Source: Hyphomonadaceae bacterium TMED5
GTDB taxonomy: Bacteria; Pseudomonadota; Alphaproteobacteria; Caulobacterales; Hyphomonadaceae
DNA length: 64,000 nucleotides
NCBI GenBank assembly: GCA_002173095.1
Contig: NHBK01000008.1
Span: 124,001 to 188,000, forward strand
Direction of reading: 5' to 3'
The notes below the pieces were generated by a model. The model ran no database searches and was not told the origin of the DNA. It saw nothing but the letters and a program-made list of their open reading frames with translations. Every line of letters starts with the position of its first letter. The stretch's first letter is position 1. A program made the position numbers and the translations under genes. Positions 9,825 through 18,769 of the stretch are shown in pieces.

Positions 9825-10679
9825 ATGTCAGAAACCTATATTCTAACCCTTTCCTGCGAAGACCGCTCGGGAATCATTGCTGCGATCTCCAGTACGCTCC
9901 TGAACCACTCCTGCTTTATCGCTCGCTCGCGGTCTTTTGGTGACCCGGCTACAAAAACCTTCTTCCTGCGATTGGCCTTCCAGCCTGAAAGCGCATCCTT
10001 TGATTTAAGCGCCTTCATGTCTGAAATGAGCGAGATCGGAGATCGTCTTCAGGCGGATTGGAACATCACGCCCGAATCAAAAAAGCTCAAAACGCTGATC
10101 ATGGTTTCGAAACTCGATCATTGCGCGAACGCCTTATTGTACGGCGCGCGCATTAGCGAGCTTCCTATCGAGCCTGTCGCAATCCTTTCAAATCACCCAG
10201 ACCTCGCCCCCACCCTGCAACACTGGGGATTGCCGTTTCACACGGTCCCGGTCGCGGCGACAACAAAAGCGCAGGCCGAACAGGCCATGTTCGACATTAT
10301 TGAACAAACCGGTGCCGAGCTCACCGTGCTCGCGCGTTATATGCAAATCCTCACCAATGACGCCTGTGAGCGCCTTTCGGGCAAATGCATCAACATCCAC
10401 CATTCATTCTTGCCCAGCTTCAAAGGTGCACGCCCTTATCACCGCGCACACGAGCGAGGTGTTAAAATGATCGGGGCGACCGCTCACTATGTGACGGCCG
10501 ACCTTGATGAAGGCCCAATCCTAGCGCAGGTGACCGAAGCGGTAGATCACACGCATTCAGCATCAGATTTTGTTGCGATGGGGCGTTCGCTGGAAGCAAC
10601 AGCGCTCGTGCGGGCTGTCAAAGCCCATGCCGAGCACAGGGTCTTCCAGAATGGCTTGAAAACCGTGGTCTTTAGCTAA
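9825..10679 (+). CDS. purU: Formyltetrahydrofolate deformylase
   Basis: PurU hydrolyses 10-formyl-THF to formate and THF, which balances the one-carbon pool and can supply formate to PurT. An ACT domain occupies about residues 1-85 (ILTLSCEDRSGIIAAISS). A formyltransferase domain follows, with the catalytic Asn/His region INIHHSFLPSFKGARPYH and the Asp in DLDEGPI. ATG 9825 (MSETYILTL) is preferred over a TTG at 9804 and gives 284 residues, close to the E. coli protein. The gene ends six bases from the convergent Anbu gene. Confidence 0.94.
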   Translation: MSETYILTLSCEDRSGIIAAISSTLLNHSCFIARSRSFGDPATKTFFLRLAFQPESASFDLSAFMSEMSEIGDRLQADWNITPESKKLKTLIMVSKLDHCANALLYGARISELPIEPVAILSNHPDLAPTLQHWGLPFHTVPVAATTKAQAEQAMFDIIEQTGAELTVLARYMQILTNDACERLSGKCINIHHSFLPSFKGARPYHRAHERGVKMIGATAHYVTADLDEGPILAQVTEAVDHTHSASDFVAMGRSLEATALVRAVKAHAEHRVFQNGLKTVVFS

Positions 10680-10685
10680 CGCGCT

Positions 10686-11417
10686 TCAGACGTCCATCAT
10701 TCGCATTTTGGAGAACGCGTCTTTGAGCGCGTTCGACCAAGCCTCGCTAAACGCGAAGAAACGCGGATCATCAGCCTCGATCCGGCGCTGTTGTTCAAAC
10801 ATCAGGCTGTTGGTTCGCATAACGGCGAGGTCGAGCGGCATACCCACCGTCAGATTTGAACGAATAGTGGAATCCATTGAGAGGAGCGCACAGATCACGC
10901 CGTCCTGAATGTCGGTGTCGACATTGATCACACGATCCAGAATCGGCTTGCCGTACTTATGCTCACCCAGCTGGAAGAATGGCGAATCCTCAGTTGCCTC
11001 AATGAAATTGCCCGCAGCGTATACCATAAAGAGCCGAGGCACGCCGCCAACACGCTGACCAGCAACCAGAATAGACGCACCAGAATCGACGTTACGAGCA
11101 GCCAGACCAGGGCCATATCGCATCTGAACGCGCTTCATCGTATCGCCCACGACCTGTGCAACCTCGAACATGCTCGGCGCAGAGAAGATCGTCGGCTCGT
11201 TCATTTTAGGCGCTTCAATGCGCTCATTGATTTCGCTGATGACCGCCTGCGTGATCGCCAGGTTTCCAGCCGTCATCATCGCAATTACACGCTCTCCCGG
11301 CACTTGCCAGGTGAATAGCTTTTTCACGCGCGAAATATTATCAACGCCCGCATTCGTCCGGGTATCAGCCAGAAGCACCAAGCCTTGATTCAGCTTGATG
11401 CCAACGCAATAGGTCAT
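10686..11417 (-). CDS. anbu: Anbu, proteasome-type Ntn-hydrolase peptidase
   Basis: This is a bacterial relative of HslV and the proteasome beta subunit. The product begins MTYCVGIKLNQGLVLLADTR, so removal of Met exposes Thr2 as the N-terminal nucleophile. The Asp of LADTR and the Lys of SRVKKLF are the other expected active-site residues. Its 243 residues match Anbu, which is longer than HslV. AGGAG lies upstream of the start. The neighbouring alpha-E, ATP-grasp and transglutaminase genes are the known companions of Anbu. A hairpin at 11532-11561 separates it from the alpha-E gene, so it probably has its own promoter. The substrate is unknown. Confidence 0.93.
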   Translation of the reverse strand: MTYCVGIKLNQGLVLLADTRTNAGVDNISRVKKLFTWQVPGERVIAMMTAGNLAITQAVISEINERIEAPKMNEPTIFSAPSMFEVAQVVGDTMKRVQMRYGPGLAARNVDSGASILVAGQRVGGVPRLFMVYAAGNFIEATEDSPFFQLGEHKYGKPILDRVINVDTDIQDGVICALLSMDSTIRSNLTVGMPLDLAVMRTNSLMFEQQRRIEADDPRFFAFSEAWSNALKDAFSKMRMMDV

Positions 11418-11531
11418 GATCTAAACTCCTGAGCGCCGACGTCTTTCTTATCTATGCGGCACCGAGCGGCAGAAATAGCAATCTGCATGCTATTCGAACA
11501 CCCTAAATATTTCACTACACACAAATTAATT

Positions 11532-11561
11532 AGGGCGTCGAAGTATCGGCCTCGACGCCCT
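11532..11561 (-). terminator. Hairpin terminator after the ATP-grasp/alpha-E pair
   Basis: A perfect ten-base stem, AGGGCGTCGA paired with TCGACGCCCT, has a ten-base loop. It lies 21 bases downstream of the alpha-E stop. On the minus strand it is followed by AATTAATTTG, which is T-rich but not a pure T run. It lies before the Anbu gene. Confidence 0.6.
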
Positions 11562-11582
11562 GTTTTCAATTGCTTTTCCGCT

Positions 11583-12602
11583 TCAGCTTACCTGTGTTTG
11601 CATTTGCTCATTCTCGACAGGCGATGTTTCCGGGTCGGGAACGGCGGGTGGAGGCGCAAACGCAAAAGAATCCGCAATCTCGTTTGACAGGCTGGAAATG
11701 CTTTGAATGAACCAAGTGAGGTATTCGTGAAGGCCCGCGCTGAGAATATCCTCGATGTGCGCAGCACGAAGCTCCGTCAGCATGACTTCTGCACGCATCC
11801 GACACGGCGCGGGCTGCCCATACATCTCTTCAAGCCGAACGAGAGAATCGACCAGTTTCGCAACACTGTGGGTCATTGAACGTGGATTCACCTCGTTTTG
11901 AACGAGGAATTCAGCAACACCGTCACGGGACACATCTGCTCTGGTGACAAAATGATATGCCCGCTGCACGCCCACGGCCTGAAGCAGGGAAATCCATTGA
12001 TAATGATCCAGCGAGCCGCCAATTTCTCCAAGTGACGGCAATAGAACGTGGTATTTGACGTCCAGTATGCGAGCTGTCGCATCGGCGCGCTCGATATGAC
12101 CGCCCATCCGAAGGAATTCGAGACTGTCATCGCGAACGAGCGTACCCTCAACAGCGCCTCGATATTGCGCCTGACTGACCTTCACCCAATCCACGAATTC
12201 AGCAAGGTAAGCCTGCCTGGAACGTAGAGCCGTGATCTGGTTCGGAAGTTCGTTCCAACTCGTATTGAGACTGTTCCAGACTTCAGACGTCAGCCCAAAC
12301 CGAATGGCACGCGCATTCTCGCGCGCATTACGGAAACAATTATAGATGCTCGATGGATTGTCCGGGTCAGCGACGAGATGCTCAATAACATCCTCACGCG
12401 TGACGTTTTCAATATCGCCCTGGTAAGTCGTGCTCGCGCCAGCGGCAATAAGAATGGACGACCATTCATTTGTAATGGCTCTGCCAGCAACATTAGGCAG
12501 CGTGACCATTCGGCGTGCTGTATCGATCAGACGAGCAATATTGTCGGCGCGCTCAATGCAGCGACCAATCCAGAACAGGTTTTCAGCGACTCGGCTTAGC
12601 AT
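11583..12602 (-). CDS. Alpha-E domain-containing protein (COG2307/DUF403)
   Basis: This is a helical protein that opens MLSRVAENLFWIGRCIERAD, the signature of the alpha-E family. The 339 residues are almost entirely alpha-helical, with repeated ERAD-type segments (LRMGGHIERADATARILD near residue 165). Genes of this family are nearly always next to circularly permuted ATP-grasp and transglutaminase genes, as here. It is proposed in the literature to assist a peptide-ligase reaction, but its biochemical role is not established. The start lies eight bases after the ATP-grasp stop with GGAG inside that gene's end, so the two are translated together. Confidence 0.9.
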   Translation of the reverse strand: MLSRVAENLFWIGRCIERADNIARLIDTARRMVTLPNVAGRAITNEWSSILIAAGASTTYQGDIENVTREDVIEHLVADPDNPSSIYNCFRNARENARAIRFGLTSEVWNSLNTSWNELPNQITALRSRQAYLAEFVDWVKVSQAQYRGAVEGTLVRDDSLEFLRMGGHIERADATARILDVKYHVLLPSLGEIGGSLDHYQWISLLQAVGVQRAYHFVTRADVSRDGVAEFLVQNEVNPRSMTHSVAKLVDSLVRLEEMYGQPAPCRMRAEVMLTELRAAHIEDILSAGLHEYLTWFIQSISSLSNEIADSFAFAPPPAVPDPETSPVENEQMQTQVS

Positions 12603-12610
12603 TTTGGCAT

Positions 12611-14020
12611 TTACTCCGTCAGAACCCAGGTGTCTTTAACGCCGCCGCCCTGACTGGAATTCACCACCAGAGAGCCCTCGCGAAGCGCAACACGTGTCAA
12701 TCCGCCGGGCGTCACCTGAACCGTCTCCCCGGTCAGGACGAATGGACGGAAATCGACATGTCGTTCAGCAACGCCTTCCTCCACTAGTGTCGGGCAGGTA
12801 GACAGCGCCAAAGTTGGCTGGGCAATAAAGTTTGAAGGTTTGGCTTTGAGACGCGCCGCATACGCTTCGCGTTCTTCAGCTGTAGATTTCGGCCCAATCA
12901 GCATCCCATAACCGCCGGACCCGTGAACCTCTTTTACAACGAGTTTGTCGAGGTTTTCCAAAACATGGCTAAGCTGCGCGGGCTTACTGCAACGGAAAGT
13001 CTCTACATTCTTCAGAATTGGCTCTTCGGTGAGGTAGAAGCGGATCATGTCTTCGACATAACAATAGATCGCTTTGTCGTCGGCTACACTAGTGCCGGGC
13101 GCATTGATAATGGTCACCCCGCCCGCCTTATAGGCGCGAACCAGTCCAGGAACCCCCAGCATAGATTCAGGATTGAACTGTTCCGGGTCCAGGAACGCGT
13201 CATCGATACGCCGATAGATCACATGAACCCGTGCAGCCCCGCGGGTCGTACGCATAAAGACCTTGTCATCTTCAACAAACAGGTCAGACCCTTCGACAAG
13301 CGGAATTCCCATCTCATCGGCAAGGAATGAATGCTCGTAATAGGCACTATTGAAATGCCCCGGTGTGAGAATGACGCAATTTACTTCGCCAGCATGCATA
13401 CCCGCGACAGGCGACACGCTTTCCATCGTCTGCCGCAGCATATCCGGGTAATGCTCGACAGGCGCAACATCCCCATGCATGAACAATTCAGGGAATAACC
13501 GGGACATCATCCTACGGTTTTCGAGCACATAAGAAACGCCAGATGGCGTCCGGCAATTGTCTTCAAGAACAAAGAAGCCTTCAGCGCCTGTGCGGATCAC
13601 ATCAATTCCGGAAATATGGGAATATACGTTTCGCGGGGGTGTGAAATCCTTCATCACGGGCTCATAAGCCTCGTTGTTGAATACAATTTCCCCCGGCACG
13701 ATGCCTTCTTTCACAATGCGCGCCGGACCATAGACGTCAGCAATAAACGCATTGAGCGCACGTGCGCGCTGAATGACGCCTGCCTCGAGTGTATCCCACT
13801 CTGATTTCGAAAAGATCCGTGGAATAACATCAAACGGGATCAGGCGCTCAGGGTCGCCGCCCTCACCGTATACAGCGAAGGTAATGCCGATCTTCCTGAA
13901 CAGCGACTCAGCCTCTGCAGATGACGCCTTGAGTTCGTCTATCCCCTTGTTTTTCAGCCAGGTCTCAATGCGCTTATACTCTTCACGCACATATCCATTC
14001 TGAGACATTTCACTGAACAT
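12611..14020 (-). CDS. Circularly permuted ATP-grasp type 2 protein (COG2308)
   Basis: This is a predicted ATP-dependent carboxylate-amine ligase. Family segments seen are FFVLEDNCRTPSGVSYVLEN, CVILTPGHFNSAYYEHSFLA and VVKEVHGSGGYGMLIGP, the last being an ATP-binding glycine loop. I start it at ATG 14020 (MFSEMSQNGYVREE), with GTGGA upstream, giving 469 residues, the usual size. The open frame continues to 14230, but that part would overlap the divergent transglutaminase gene and reads unlike the family. With alpha-E it forms a two-gene unit. It probably forms an amide or peptide bond on an unknown substrate. Confidence 0.9.
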   Translation of the reverse strand: MFSEMSQNGYVREEYKRIETWLKNKGIDELKASSAEAESLFRKIGITFAVYGEGGDPERLIPFDVIPRIFSKSEWDTLEAGVIQRARALNAFIADVYGPARIVKEGIVPGEIVFNNEAYEPVMKDFTPPRNVYSHISGIDVIRTGAEGFFVLEDNCRTPSGVSYVLENRRMMSRLFPELFMHGDVAPVEHYPDMLRQTMESVSPVAGMHAGEVNCVILTPGHFNSAYYEHSFLADEMGIPLVEGSDLFVEDDKVFMRTTRGAARVHVIYRRIDDAFLDPEQFNPESMLGVPGLVRAYKAGGVTIINAPGTSVADDKAIYCYVEDMIRFYLTEEPILKNVETFRCSKPAQLSHVLENLDKLVVKEVHGSGGYGMLIGPKSTAEEREAYAARLKAKPSNFIAQPTLALSTCPTLVEEGVAERHVDFRPFVLTGETVQVTPGGLTRVALREGSLVVNSSQGGGVKDTWVLTE

Positions 14021-14158
14021 ACGACATCCACTTGTTGTTCCTAATTTGCACAGGAAGCTGGCACGGGCTTGATCAATAACCAAGACAAACAGACAAAAAA
14101 ATAGACGGATTGATTGTTTTGGTTGCAGACGTCGCGAATTAGGCGTTAGCCATGCCAT

Positions 14159-17100
14159 ATGAGCATTCGCATTGGACTGACCCACCGCACCGCGTATTCC
14201 TATGACCGTCCGGTCAGCATGGGCCCGCAAATCATTCGTCTACGACCTGCACCGCATTGTCGTACGCCGATTGTCAGCTACAGCCAGACGATCAAGCCTG
14301 ACGACCATTTCATAAACTGGCAGCAGGACCCGTTCGGAAATTACCTCGCACGAGCGGTCATTCCGGAGAAAACCCGCGAATTTTCAGTACAGATTGACCT
14401 TGTGGCGGATATGATCGCAATCAATCCGTTTGATTTCTTTCTTGAAGAAAGCGCCCAGCACACGCCTTTCAAATACGACGAAGAAACAGAAGCGCAACTC
14501 CGCCCTTACCTGCAGACCAACATTACTGGCGGAAAATTTGATGCGCTTGTGAAGGATGCGAAACGCATCTGGGTTCGCGAACAACGCGAAGAACAGTCCA
14601 CCGTCGATACGTTGGTGGCTCTGAACCAGATGATCGAGCAGAAAATTGGCTATGTCATCCGTATGGAACCGGGTGTTCAGACGCCTGAAGAAACGCTGAC
14701 ACTGCTCAAAGGCTCATGCCGGGATTCCAGCTGGCTGCTAGTAAACATATTCCGCAAACTCGGCGTCGCCGCTCGCTTTGTGTCCGGATATCTTGTTCAG
14801 CTCACGGCGGATATCGCTTCACTGACTGGTCCATCAGGGCCAACAGAAGATTTCACCGACCTGCATGCATGGGTAGAAGTGTATATTCCGGGTGCCGGCT
14901 GGGTCGGACTTGACCCTACATCGGGTCTGTTTGCTGGTGAAGGTCATATTCCGCTCGCAGCGACACCTGTACCGTCTTCAGCTGCTCCAATTTCGGGCGG
15001 TCTGGAACCTTGCGAAGTAGAGTTCGACTTCGAGATGAAGGTCGAGCGCCTGATCGATCCCCCGCGTCATTCTAAACCACTGACCGATGTTCAGGCCGCA
15101 AACATTCAGACTGCTGGCCGGAAAATCGATAAAATCCTTCAGGACGGTGATGTGCGCCTGACCATGGGGGGCGAGCCAACCTTCGTTTCTGAAACAAATC
15201 GCGATGCGGGTGAGTGGACGACAGATGCTGTCGGCCCAACCAAACGCGATTATGCTGATAAACTCATCCGCCGACTGAAAGACAAGTTCGCGCCGTGTGG
15301 TCTGCTTACACATGGTCAGGGCAAATGGTATCCGGGTGAACCGCTACCACGTTGGGCTTTCACCGTTTACTGGCGAAATGATGGACAACCGCTATGGCGT
15401 GACGCGTCTCTCATTCAGAAAGAAGAAGAACCAGCGTCCTTTGGTTCCGAGGATGCTGGCCTGCTGGCCCAGACCCTTGCCGCTCGTTTGGACCTTGCGC
15501 CGGACGTCGCTCAGCCGGTTTATGAGGATCCGGCGGAAATCATTCTGGGTGAACACAATCTTCCGATCAATCTCGACCCGGAAGACCCTAAGCTCAAAAA
15601 CTCTGAAGAACGCAGAACTCTCGCGCGGGCGTTTGAACAAGGCATTGGCAAACCAAAAGCCTTCGTCATTCCACTTCAGGCACAACAAGCCCTGAACAAA
15701 CAGGGACGCGTTTTCGACTGGATGACCGAGATTTGGCAAAGCCGTAGAGGAAAGCTGTTCCTCGTACCGGGTGACAGCCCGGCTGGCTTCCGACTGCCAC
15801 TAAAATCGCTTCCAGAAATTGATCCTGCTTTATACCCAGGCCTGATCCCGCTCGACCCTTACGCAATTTCCGGCCAGATCGCGCCACCATCAGACCTGCC
15901 TGCGCGCATCCAACAGGTTTCGCCGACGGCAGACCGGAAATCTGAAGCGCCGAAGGTGGAACACGATCCAGATCGGGAATTCATTCAGCCGGGTATTCGT
16001 ACTGCCTTGTCTGTTGAACACCGCGATGGACACATCTGCGTGTTTCTTCCACCCGTCTTTTCGACAGAAGCGTTTGTCGATCTGATCTATGCGATTGAAG
16101 AATCAGCGCAGCTCACCGGTCTGCCCGTTCGTATCGAAGGCTATCCGCCGCCACGCGATCCACGGATCAGCGAAATCAAGGTCACACCAGACCCCGGCGT
16201 CGTTGAAGTTAACGTTCAGCCGACATCGACCTGGGACGAACTTTCTGACCTGACTCGCACCCTCTATGAGGAAGCGCGCCATTGCGGCCTCGATTCTTCT
16301 TCCTTTCTCGTGAATGGTCGCCCAACGGGTTCAGGAGGCGGCTCCCACGTTGTTCTCGGCGGCGCATCGCCAATCGACAGCCCTTTCCTGCGACGCCCTG
16401 ATCTTCTCGCTTCCATTATCCGATATTGGCAAAACCACCCTGCCCTCAGCTATTTCTTCGCGGGCACGTTTATCGGGCCGACCAGTCAGGCCCCACGTAT
16501 CGATGAAGCCCGGCTGGACCAACTCTATGAGATGGAACTGGCGCTCAAACAGCTTCCTCCGGAAAGTCAGACCGCGCCGCCATGGCTTGTGGACCGGGTT
16601 CTGCGACACCTGCTCGTCGACGTAACGGGCAACACCCATCGCGCAGAAATCTGTATCGACAAGCTGTATTCACCTGACGGCCCAACAGGTCGATTGGGAC
16701 TGGTTGAGTTCCGTGCCTTTGAAATGCCTCCTCACCCGGAAATGAACCTAGCTCAGCAATTGCTCATTCGCGCACTGATCGCCTGGTTCTGGAACAAGCC
16801 ATATACTGCGCCGCTCAAGCCGTTCGGCACTGCGCTGAACGATGAATACATGCTTCCAGCCTTCCTGAAAGCTGATCTCGACACCGTGCTGCGCGAAGTA
16901 AGTGAAGGAACCGGCGTCACACTCGATCCACACTGGTTTGATGCCCACCTCGAGTTCCGTTTCCCATGGATTGGCAAGGTCGAATATGACGGCATTGAAA
17001 TTGAACTGCACCATGCGCTGGAACAATGGAACGTGCTCGGCGAAGAAGGTGCTATTGGCGGGACGGCACGATTCGTAGATTCATCGCTGGAACGGATTCA

Positions 17101-17497
17101 ACTGTCGGTCAAAGGTGACCTCGGATCGAAGCAGATCGTCTGTAATGGCGTGGCCATGCCACTGACTGAGGCCCCGGATGGTTCTGCAATGGTCAGCGGC
17201 GTTCGCTTCCGGACTTGGTTGCCTGCCTCTTGCCTGCACCCAACCATCCAACCGCACGGACCTCTGACATTTGATCTATACGACAGCCGGATAGGTCGCG
17301 CGATCGGTGGCTGCACCTATTTCCCGACGCATCCAGGTGGCCGAAACTTCGAAAATCGTCCAATCAACTCGCTCGAAGCCGAAGGACGCAGAATTGCATC
17401 CTTTGACCCTAACGGGCATACGGCGGGACAATACACACCGAAAAATATCGAAAACGACCCTAGGTTCAGAACGACGCTCGATTTGCGTTGGGCGTGA
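14159..17497 (+). CDS. Large transglutaminase-like protein with DUF2126 region
   Basis: The 1112-residue protein has two parts. Residues 1-290 form a transglutaminase-like cysteine-peptidase domain with an intact triad: Cys187 in KGSCRDSSW, His236 in DLHAWVEVY and Asp252 in VGLDPTSG. Residues 290-1110 correspond to DUF2126, with DVRLTMGGEPTFVS, NGRPTGSGGGSHVVLGG and GLVEFRAFEMPPHPEM. No signal peptide or membrane segment is seen, so it is probably cytoplasmic. It is divergent from the ATP-grasp gene across 138 bases. By context it works with ATP-grasp, alpha-E and Anbu in making or breaking isopeptide bonds, which is inference. The fused full-length form is common in proteobacteria. Confidence 0.9.
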   Translation: MSIRIGLTHRTAYSYDRPVSMGPQIIRLRPAPHCRTPIVSYSQTIKPDDHFINWQQDPFGNYLARAVIPEKTREFSVQIDLVADMIAINPFDFFLEESAQHTPFKYDEETEAQLRPYLQTNITGGKFDALVKDAKRIWVREQREEQSTVDTLVALNQMIEQKIGYVIRMEPGVQTPEETLTLLKGSCRDSSWLLVNIFRKLGVAARFVSGYLVQLTADIASLTGPSGPTEDFTDLHAWVEVYIPGAGWVGLDPTSGLFAGEGHIPLAATPVPSSAAPISGGLEPCEVEFDFEMKVERLIDPPRHSKPLTDVQAANIQTAGRKIDKILQDGDVRLTMGGEPTFVSETNRDAGEWTTDAVGPTKRDYADKLIRRLKDKFAPCGLLTHGQGKWYPGEPLPRWAFTVYWRNDGQPLWRDASLIQKEEEPASFGSEDAGLLAQTLAARLDLAPDVAQPVYEDPAEIILGEHNLPINLDPEDPKLKNSEERRTLARAFEQGIGKPKAFVIPLQAQQALNKQGRVFDWMTEIWQSRRGKLFLVPGDSPAGFRLPLKSLPEIDPALYPGLIPLDPYAISGQIAPPSDLPARIQQVSPTADRKSEAPKVEHDPDREFIQPGIRTALSVEHRDGHICVFLPPVFSTEAFVDLIYAIEESAQLTGLPVRIEGYPPPRDPRISEIKVTPDPGVVEVNVQPTSTWDELSDLTRTLYEEARHCGLDSSSFLVNGRPTGSGGGSHVVLGGASPIDSPFLRRPDLLASIIRYWQNHPALSYFFAGTFIGPTSQAPRIDEARLDQLYEMELALKQLPPESQTAPPWLVDRVLRHLLVDVTGNTHRAEICIDKLYSPDGPTGRLGLVEFRAFEMPPHPEMNLAQQLLIRALIAWFWNKPYTAPLKPFGTALNDEYMLPAFLKADLDTVLREVSEGTGVTLDPHWFDAHLEFRFPWIGKVEYDGIEIELHHALEQWNVLGEEGAIGGTARFVDSSLERIQLSVKGDLGSKQIVCNGVAMPLTEAPDGSAMVSGVRFRTWLPASCLHPTIQPHGPLTFDLYDSRIGRAIGGCTYFPTHPGGRNFENRPINSLEAEGRRIASFDPNGHTAGQYTPKNIENDPRFRTTLDLRWA

Positions 17498-17601
17498 TCT
17501 ATTCACGCCCAAACAGCGTATAATCACGAAATGTTTATGCGTTTAGGCCGTTTGTGAGTTTATCAGTTTTTCTGAATTTCATTTCGACGGTCTAAGATAG
17601 G

Positions 17602-17639
17602 CATGGCCGTGTAACGCCTGATTGATCGAATCGGCCATG
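17602..17639. repeat. Inverted repeat upstream of the RND efflux operon
   Basis: CATGGCCG (17602-17609) and CGGCCATG (17632-17639) form a perfect eight-base inverted repeat with a 22-base gap. It ends 29 bases before the adaptor ATG. The position fits an operator for a local repressor or a leader hairpin; no regulator gene is adjacent. Confidence 0.4.
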
Positions 17640-17668
17640 TATTTCGTGCCTTAAAGGATTCTGAACAT

Positions 17669-18769
17669 ATGCGTTTTGCACAATTGAGCTTTGCTGTCCT
17701 GACTCTTACCGTTTTGGCGAGCTGCTCTCAGAATGCTTCTGATACTGCCGGTGGACCACCACGCACAATGCCCGCGACATCCATCATTGCTGAGCGCGTG
17801 GTGATGCGTCAGGATTTTGACCGTGTTGAATCTGTCGGCACTGCACGCGCTCGCCTTGCCGCTACTATCTACCCACAATCATCAGGCGAAATTATCGAAG
17901 TCGGATTTGAGTCCGGCGAGTATGTGGAACGCGGCACGATGCTCGCAAGGCTCGACAGCGCAGAACAACGCCTTGATGTAGCTCGCGCACAAATCACGCT
18001 TCAGGATGCCGAACAATTGCTGGCTCGATATCAACGCATCGATGTCGATGGTGCGGTTTCAGAAAGCCAGATTGATGTCGCTCGCACCGCAGTTGAAGCG
18101 GCAGCCATCGAACTTGAAATGGCCGAAGTAGCTTTATCAAAACGCACGATTTATGCGCCCTTTTCCGGTTATGTTGGTTTGTCAGATATCGATCCCGGCG
18201 CATTGATCACACAAACAACAGAACTGACACGCATTGATGATCGGTCCGAAATCTTTGTCGACTTTGCGCTGCCAGAACAGGTGTTTGGCCGGGTCAATAT
18301 AGGCGACATTCTTCCTATGGCCCCGTTTGCTGCGTCCGGCGAGATCGTGAACGCGACCGTCTCTGTCGTCGATAGCCGTATTGATCCTGACCGGCGCTCA
18401 TTCATGGTGCGCGCGACTATAGACAACACTTCAGATACGCTGCGCCCGGGCATGAGCTTCCGGGTCGAATTCGACCTTCCCGGTATGGAGTATCCATCCG
18501 TTCCCGAAGCCGCGATCGTGTGGGGTGGTGATGGCGCTTATCTCTGGGAAGTCGTGAACGGCAACGCTCAGCGCGTTCCTCTGACAATTGTCGCCCGGCA
18601 GGAAGGCAGTGTTCTCGTACGCGCTGACCTCTCCGCAGGTGATCTGATTGTATCAGAAGGCGTGCAGAAGGTGCGTCAGGGCGCACCGGTCAATGTGACA
18701 GAGCCGGAAAGTGCCGCTCTTCCTGTTGCTGAAGCGACCCGTCCTCAGACCTCTGCTGCGTTCCAATGA
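17669..18769 (+). CDS. RND efflux periplasmic adaptor (membrane fusion protein), lipoprotein
   Basis: This is the adaptor that joins the inner-membrane pump to the outer-membrane channel. A lipoprotein signal ends in LASC, with Cys19 the lipidated residue. A lipoyl half (GEIIEVGFESGEYVERGTML), a helical hairpin around residues 100-155, and beta-barrel and membrane-proximal domains follow (LRPGMSFRVEF). Its 366 residues are normal. The stop overlaps the pump start (ATGA), so the trio is one coupled operon. The transported compounds cannot be told from the sequence. Confidence 0.92.
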   Translation: MRFAQLSFAVLTLTVLASCSQNASDTAGGPPRTMPATSIIAERVVMRQDFDRVESVGTARARLAATIYPQSSGEIIEVGFESGEYVERGTMLARLDSAEQRLDVARAQITLQDAEQLLARYQRIDVDGAVSESQIDVARTAVEAAAIELEMAEVALSKRTIYAPFSGYVGLSDIDPGALITQTTELTRIDDRSEIFVDFALPEQVFGRVNIGDILPMAPFAASGEIVNATVSVVDSRIDPDRRSFMVRATIDNTSDTLRPGMSFRVEFDLPGMEYPSVPEAAIVWGGDGAYLWEVVNGNAQRVPLTIVARQEGSVLVRADLSAGDLIVSEGVQKVRQGAPVNVTEPESAALPVAEATRPQTSAAFQ

